A stretch of DNA of 64,000 nucleotides, taken from assembly GCA_019118765.1 (NCBI GenBank), contig DWYI01000081.1, positions 1 through 64,000 on the forward strand. The letters are read 5' to 3'. The notes under the pieces were generated by a model. It was not told the DNA's origin. It did no database searches and was given only the letters and a program-made list of their open reading frames with translations. The first letter of the stretch is position 1, and each line of letters begins with the position of its first letter. This document shows positions 60,187 through 64,000 of the stretch, one piece after another. The translations under genes and the position numbers were made by a program. This DNA is from Candidatus Allofournierella merdavium. Its GTDB lineage: Bacteria; Bacillota; Clostridia; Oscillospirales; Ruminococcaceae.

Positions 60187-62067
60187 ATGAAACTGAAACT
60201 CAAACGCATCCGGGAACTGCTGGGCTACGCCGCGGAACTTGTGAAAAGCGAGGGCTTTTTTGCCATGGCCCGGCGGGCGCTGGGCTTTTTCCGTCGGCGC
60301 TTTTTCGGCAAGCGGGCCCGCTATCTGCCCAAACAAAAGGTCCTCCAGGCCCAGCGGGCGGATGTGGCGGCCCGCTGGCAGAACGGCGCGGCGCTGCCCC
60401 TCATCAGCGTCTGCGTGCCGCTGTACAATACGCCCGAGCCCTATCTGCGGCAGTTTCTGGCCAGCGTCTTTGACCAGACCAGCACCCGCTGGGAGCTGTG
60501 CCTGGCGGACGCCTCCGACGAACAGCACGCCTATGTGGGAGAGATCGTGGCCCAGCGGGCGGCCTTCGCGGAAAAAATCGCCCCGGCGGCCAGCCGGGTG
60601 AAGTATGTCAAGGTGGAGAACAGGGGCATCAGCGCCAACACCAACGCGGCGGCGGCCCTGGCCACCGGCGAGTATCTGGCCCTGGCGGACCACGACGACA
60701 TCCTGGCCCCCCACGCCGTCTACACCCTGCAGATGGCCATCCTGGACAGCGGCGCCGATTTTCTCTACAGCGACGAGGCCCTCTTCAAAAAGAGCATCCG
60801 CCGGCCCACGGTGGCCCACTTCAAGCCGGATTTCGCCCCGGACTATCTGGTGTGCTGCAACTACATCTGCCACCTTTCCGCCTTCAAGCGCAGCCTTTAT
60901 TTTGAACTGGGCGGCGAGCGGACCGAGTGCGACGGCAGCCAGGACCACGACCTCTTTCTGCGCATCACCGACCGGCTGGACGAGACCCAGATCTATCACA
61001 TCCCCCAGGTGCTCTACTACTGGCGGGTGCACGGCGGCTCCACCAGCGGCGGCACCGCCGCCAAGCCCTATGTGGCCAAGGCGGCCAAAAAGGCCATCGC
61101 CGACCATCTGGAGCGCACCGGCCAGCGGGGCGAGGTGCGGGACGGCCTGTTCCCCAGCACCTATAAGGTGGACTACGAGATTGAGGGCGAGCCGCTGGTG
61201 AGCATCCTCATCCCCAACATGGACCACACGGACGATCTGGAAAAGTGCCTCTCCTCGGTGTACAAAAAGACCAGCTGGCAGAATTTCGAGGTCATCGTCA
61301 TCGAGAACAACTCCAAAGAGGCGGCCACCTTCGACTATTACAAGCGCATCACCGGTCCGGAGGGATACCCCCGCTGCCGGGTGGTGGAGTACAAGGCCGA
61401 GGGGGGCTTCAACTTCTCCGCCATCAACAACTTCGGGCGCAGGGCGGCAAAGGGCGACTACCTGCTGCTGCTCAACAACGACGTGGAGGTCATCAACCGG
61501 GGCTGGCTCACCGAGATGCTGATGCAGGCCAGCCGGCCGGGGGTGGCCATGTGCGGGGCGATGCTCTACTACCCCGACGACACCATCCAGCACGCGGGCA
61601 TCATCACCGGCCTGGGGGGCTACGCCGGCCACAGCCACAAGTACCGGCCCCGCTCCTCCGGCGGCTACATGTTCCGGGCCGCCACCGTGCAGGATTTTTC
61701 CGCCGTCACCGCCGCCTGCCTGCTGGTGCGCGCCGCGGTGTTCGACGGCCTGGGCGGCCTGGACGAGGGCTTCACCGTGGCCTTCAACGATGTGGACTTC
61801 TGCCTGCGGGCGCGGCGGGCCGGCTGGCGGGTGGTCTGGACGCCCTACGCCCAGCTCTACCACTACGAGAGCAAGAGCCGGGGCATCGACGAGAAGGACA
61901 AGGCCAAAAAGCAGCGCTTTGCCGGCGAGCAGAAGCGCCTCACAGACCGTTTTGGCCGGGAGAACCTCACCCGCGATCCCTACTATAACCCCGGCCTCAC
62001 CCTGGACCGGGAGGACTTTTCCGAGAGCGGCGATCTGCGCCACCTGCAAAACTGCATGCCGGGCTGA
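60187..62067 (+). CDS. Two-domain family 2 glycosyltransferase (paralog)
   Basis: A 626-residue relative of the upstream gene. First domain: ISVCVPLYNTPEPYLRQF (about 72), ADHDDILAPHAVY (about 169), CDGSQDHDLFLR; second domain: VSILIPNMDHTDDL (about 338), LLLNNDVEVIN (about 432), and TAACLLVRAAVFDGLGG (about 512). Both DxD-type clusters look intact in each domain. The N-terminal ~70 residues (basic, with RRRFFGKR) differ from the paralog. Donor unknown. ATG 60187 chosen after GGAG; a TTG five codons upstream is also possible. Confidence 0.9.
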   Translation: MKLKLKRIRELLGYAAELVKSEGFFAMARRALGFFRRRFFGKRARYLPKQKVLQAQRADVAARWQNGAALPLISVCVPLYNTPEPYLRQFLASVFDQTSTRWELCLADASDEQHAYVGEIVAQRAAFAEKIAPAASRVKYVKVENRGISANTNAAAALATGEYLALADHDDILAPHAVYTLQMAILDSGADFLYSDEALFKKSIRRPTVAHFKPDFAPDYLVCCNYICHLSAFKRSLYFELGGERTECDGSQDHDLFLRITDRLDETQIYHIPQVLYYWRVHGGSTSGGTAAKPYVAKAAKKAIADHLERTGQRGEVRDGLFPSTYKVDYEIEGEPLVSILIPNMDHTDDLEKCLSSVYKKTSWQNFEVIVIENNSKEAATFDYYKRITGPEGYPRCRVVEYKAEGGFNFSAINNFGRRAAKGDYLLLLNNDVEVINRGWLTEMLMQASRPGVAMCGAMLYYPDDTIQHAGIITGLGGYAGHSHKYRPRSSGGYMFRAATVQDFSAVTAACLLVRAAVFDGLGGLDEGFTVAFNDVDFCLRARRAGWRVVWTPYAQLYHYESKSRGIDEKDKAKKQRFAGEQKRLTDRFGRENLTRDPYYNPGLTLDREDFSESGDLRHLQNCMPG

Positions 62068-62430
62068 GAAGGCAGACGGCAAAACGTCTCCCCGCCGCCC
62101 GCGGGCCGAAATTCTTCCCGTGCCCCGGCAGGGGGGCGGCGTCTCACCCCCACGAGCGCCGAAGCTCTGTCCGGCCCGTCTCGGCGGAGGGGCGCTTTAC
62201 CCGCCTGTTGCGAGCCCCGCCGTTCTTCCCGCCCTGGCGGAGAGCGGCGCTCTCCCCGTTCCGCCGCGTGTGCCGCGGCTCCGCCCGGCCCGCCCGGCGG
62301 AGGGCGGCATCTTCCTCGCCCCGCCGGCGTCGCTTCCCGGCGGGCGGCCCCAAAAGGGCAGGGGGGCCGCTTTGGGGCCCGGCCTTCGCCATATCTGCCC
62401 CGCGGCGCGAACAAGAGCAATAGATATTGT
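62068..62430. repeat. Degenerate GC-rich repeat tract upstream of pflB
   Basis: About 360 bases without a supported gene. It contains at least four imperfect units with a core GGCGGAG(G/A)GCGGC preceded by CCCG and followed by a pyrimidine-rich CCCGCC. The core starts at about 62127, 62183, 62236 and 62296, a spacing of 53-60 bases. It also holds an 8-bp hairpin (62344-62351 with 62363-62370). Open frames here are short and lack translation signals. Confidence 0.6.
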
Positions 62431-62433
62431 GTA

Positions 62434-62462
62434 TTGACAAGCAAAAACGGCTGCTGTATACT
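62434..62462 (+). promoter_or_regulatory. Sigma-A promoter of pflB
   Basis: TTGACA, 17 bases, TATACT; a near-perfect promoter. Predicted start near 62469, giving a leader that contains the riboswitch. Confidence 0.85.
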
Positions 62463-62489
62463 GAATATTGTTTTCACAGCAAAACACCG

Positions 62490-62597
62490 CCCTCACAACT
62501 GACGGAATTTCGTGGGAGACCACGGGGGAGTGAGGCGCGGGCAATATGCCGACCGTCTGGGCAACACCGCATCGTCTGCGGTGCTGCCCTTTTTTGT
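62490..62597 (+). promoter_or_regulatory. ZTP (pfl-motif) riboswitch
   Basis: P1 CCTCAC (62491-62496) pairs with GTGAGG (62530-62535); the junction holds CTGACGG; P2 is GTGG-GAGA-CCAC followed by GGGGGAG. Downstream comes CCGTCTGGGCA (62553-62563), the conserved motif of the pfl/ZTP class, and GACGG-CCGTC can form the pseudoknot. The motif overlaps a terminator stem (62559-62571 with 62575-62587) followed by a T6 run. Ligand binding to ZTP/ZMP would be expected to prevent termination and raise pflB expression (known for the class). Confidence 0.9.
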
Positions 62598-62631
62598 TGG
62601 CAGCGCCGCCCGCCGAAAGGAGATCTTCGCA

Positions 62632-64000
62632 ATGATGGAACAGTGGAACGGTTTTGTGCCCGGCGCATGGCAGAATAGTATCAATGTTCGGGATTTTATC
62701 CAAAAAAATTACAAACCGTATACCGGCGACGACAAATTTCTCGCCGGCCCTACCCCCCGCACCGACCAGCTGATGAAGAAGCTGAACGAGTTGATGGCCG
62801 CCGAGCGGGAAAAGGGCGGCGTGCTGGACGTGGACACCGAGACGGTCACCAGCCTGCTCACCTTCGCCCCCGGGTATCTGGACAGGGAAGACGAGCTGAT
62901 CGTGGGCCTGCAGACCGACGCGCCCTTAAAGCGGGGCGTCAACCCCTTCGGCGGCATCCGCATGGCCCGCAGCGCCTGCGAGGCCTACGGCTACAAGCTG
63001 TCGGACAAGATCGAGGAGGAATTCCGCTACCGCACCACCCACAACGACGGTGTGTTCCGGGTGTACGGCCCCGAGACCCGGGCCGCCCGGCACTGCGGTC
63101 TCATCACCGGCCTGCCCGACGCCTACGGCCGGGGCCGGATCATCGGCGACTACCGCCGGGTGGCCCTCTACGGGGTGGACCGGCTGGTGGCGGAAAAACA
63201 AAAGGACATGGACGAACTGCATCGCCGGGACATGACCGACGACGTCATCCGCCTCATCGAGGAGGTGTGGCGGCAGATCGACTTTTTGAACAAGCTGGCC
63301 GAGATGGCAAAGGGCTACGGCTGCGACATCCGCCGCCCCGCCGCCACCGCCCGCGAGGCGGTGCAGTGGCTCTACTTCGGCTACCTCGGGGCCATCAAGG
63401 AGCAGAACGGCGCGGCCATGAGCCTGGGCCGCACCAGCACCTTCCTGGACATCTACTTCGAGCGTGACCTGGCCGCCGGCGCGCTGGACGAGCAGGGCGC
63501 CCAGGAGCTGATGGACCAGTTCGTGATGAAGCTGCGGATGGCCCGCCACCTGCGCACCCCCGCCTACAACGAGCTGTTCGGCGGCGACCCCATGTGGATC
63601 ACCGAGTCGGTGGGCGGCATGGGCGAGGACGGCCGCACCCTCGTCACCAAAAATTCTTTCCGGGTGCTGCACACCCTCTACAACCTGGGGCCCGCCCCCG
63701 AACCCAACCTCACGGTGCTCTGGGCCGAGGCGCTGCCCGAGGGCTTCAAGACCTTCTGCGCCAAGGTCTCCTGCGACACCGACGCCATCCAGTACGAGAA
63801 CGACGACCTGATGCGCCCGGTCTACGGCGACGACTACGCCATCGCCTGCTGTGTCTCCGCCATGCGGGTGGGCAAGGACATGCAGTTCTTCGGCGCCCGC
63901 ACCAACCTGCCCAAACTGCTGCTCATGTCCCTCAACGGCGGGCGGGACGAGGTGAAAAACGAGCAGGTGGGCCCGGTGAGCCAGGTCTACCCGGGCGAGT
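62632..64000 (+). CDS. pflB: Formate C-acetyltransferase (pyruvate formate-lyase), N-terminal part
   Basis: Glycyl-radical enzyme that splits pyruvate plus CoA into acetyl-CoA and formate in anaerobic fermentation. The window holds the first 456 residues; the end with the radical glycine is beyond base 64000. The frame stays open to the end. The catalytic cysteine pair is visible as CCVSAMR at residues 406-407, with RTSTFLDIY near 280 and [21 protein letters not shown] at the N-terminus. The start is ATG 62632 (or 62635), after AAAGGAG. Preceded by a ZTP riboswitch, linking it to one-carbon/purine status. Confidence 0.95.
   Translation, partial: MMEQWNGFVPGAWQNSINVRDFIQKNYKPYTGDDKFLAGPTPRTDQLMKKLNELMAAEREKGGVLDVDTETVTSLLTFAPGYLDREDELIVGLQTDAPLKRGVNPFGGIRMARSACEAYGYKLSDKIEEEFRYRTTHNDGVFRVYGPETRAARHCGLITGLPDAYGRGRIIGDYRRVALYGVDRLVAEKQKDMDELHRRDMTDDVIRLIEEVWRQIDFLNKLAEMAKGYGCDIRRPAATAREAVQWLYFGYLGAIKEQNGAAMSLGRTSTFLDIYFERDLAAGALDEQGAQELMDQFVMKLRMARHLRTPAYNELFGGDPMWITESVGGMGEDGRTLVTKNSFRVLHTLYNLGPAPEPNLTVLWAEALPEGFKTFCAKVSCDTDAIQYENDDLMRPVYGDDYAIACCVSAMRVGKDMQFFGARTNLPKLLLMSLNGGRDEVKNEQVGPVSQVYPGE

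Noticed and set aside
62144..62440. A small Arg/Gly-rich ORF in the repeat tract
   Set aside because: No ribosome binding site, extreme composition caused by GC-rich repeats, and no family match.

Overview
This window is a gene-dense, GC-rich piece of an ordinary bacterial chromosome, most consistent with an anaerobic, endospore-lineage member of class Clostridia (Oscillospiraceae/Ruminococcaceae-like). The evidence is the Firmicutes-type gene order (addB-addA, infC-rpmI-rplT, dprA-topA-trmFO, plsX-rnc-smc-ftsY, nadD-yqeK-LCP-rsfS), sporulation genes (spoIIR, dipicolinate synthase dpaA-dpaB), an IreB regulator, a T-box in front of pheST, a pyruvate formate-lyase gene behind a ZTP riboswitch, strong purine-rich Shine-Dalgarno sequences and frequent GTG/TTG starts. 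The genus cannot be settled from this sequence. I saw no phage, transposon, CRISPR array, rRNA or tRNA.

Layout. 1-2.6 kb: the 3' end of asnA, then DUF378, UPF0210 and an ACT-domain gene on the minus strand. 2.7-7.95 kb: Lrp regulator, aminotransferase, DUF362 ferredoxin protein, ispE, spoIIR and a peptidoglycan-binding protein. 8.0-9.4 kb: a minus-strand DUF1413/hypothetical pair and an HD-domain protein. 9.5-16.2 kb: the AddAB recombination nuclease-helicase. 16.25-17.65 kb: infC-rpmI-rplT with an attenuator leader. 17.7-24.7 kb: TrmH-type methyltransferase, dprA, topA, trmFO, plsX, rnc. 24.8-36 kb: smc, ftsY, XTPase, yhbY, nadD, yqeK, LCP protein, rsfS, leuS. 36-40.3 kb: rpsU, yqeG, a TIM-barrel protein, efp, an acidic zinc-ribbon protein and a lipoprotein. 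40.3-43.7 kb: three glycosyltransferases on the minus strand. 43.8-48.1 kb: ireB and T-box-pheS-pheT, all minus. 48.1-49 kb: acpS and mazF. 49-54.4 kb: murC, dpaA-dpaB, 5-formyl-THF cyclo-ligase, a D,D-carboxypeptidase. 54.5-62.1 kb: a surface-glycan cluster with sugar aminotransferase, 3,4-ketoisomerase, 3,5-epimerase, ABC exporter and two large two-domain glycosyltransferases. 62.1-64 kb: a repeat-rich spacer, a ZTP riboswitch and the 5' part of pflB.

Most genes are housekeeping. The less ordinary material is regulatory RNA and surface-glycan biology: a solitary mazF behind a predicted three-way-junction leader with a UACAU site on its start codon; two hairpins that bury the ribosome binding site of the next gene (DUF378, spoIIR); sigma-K-like motifs before dpaA and the peptidoglycan-binding gene; a Fdt-type amino-sugar/ABC-export cluster with paralogous double-domain glycosyltransferases; and a degenerate GC-rich repeat tract upstream of pflB. 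No clearly new multi-gene system is visible; the mazF leader and the glycan cluster are the best leads.
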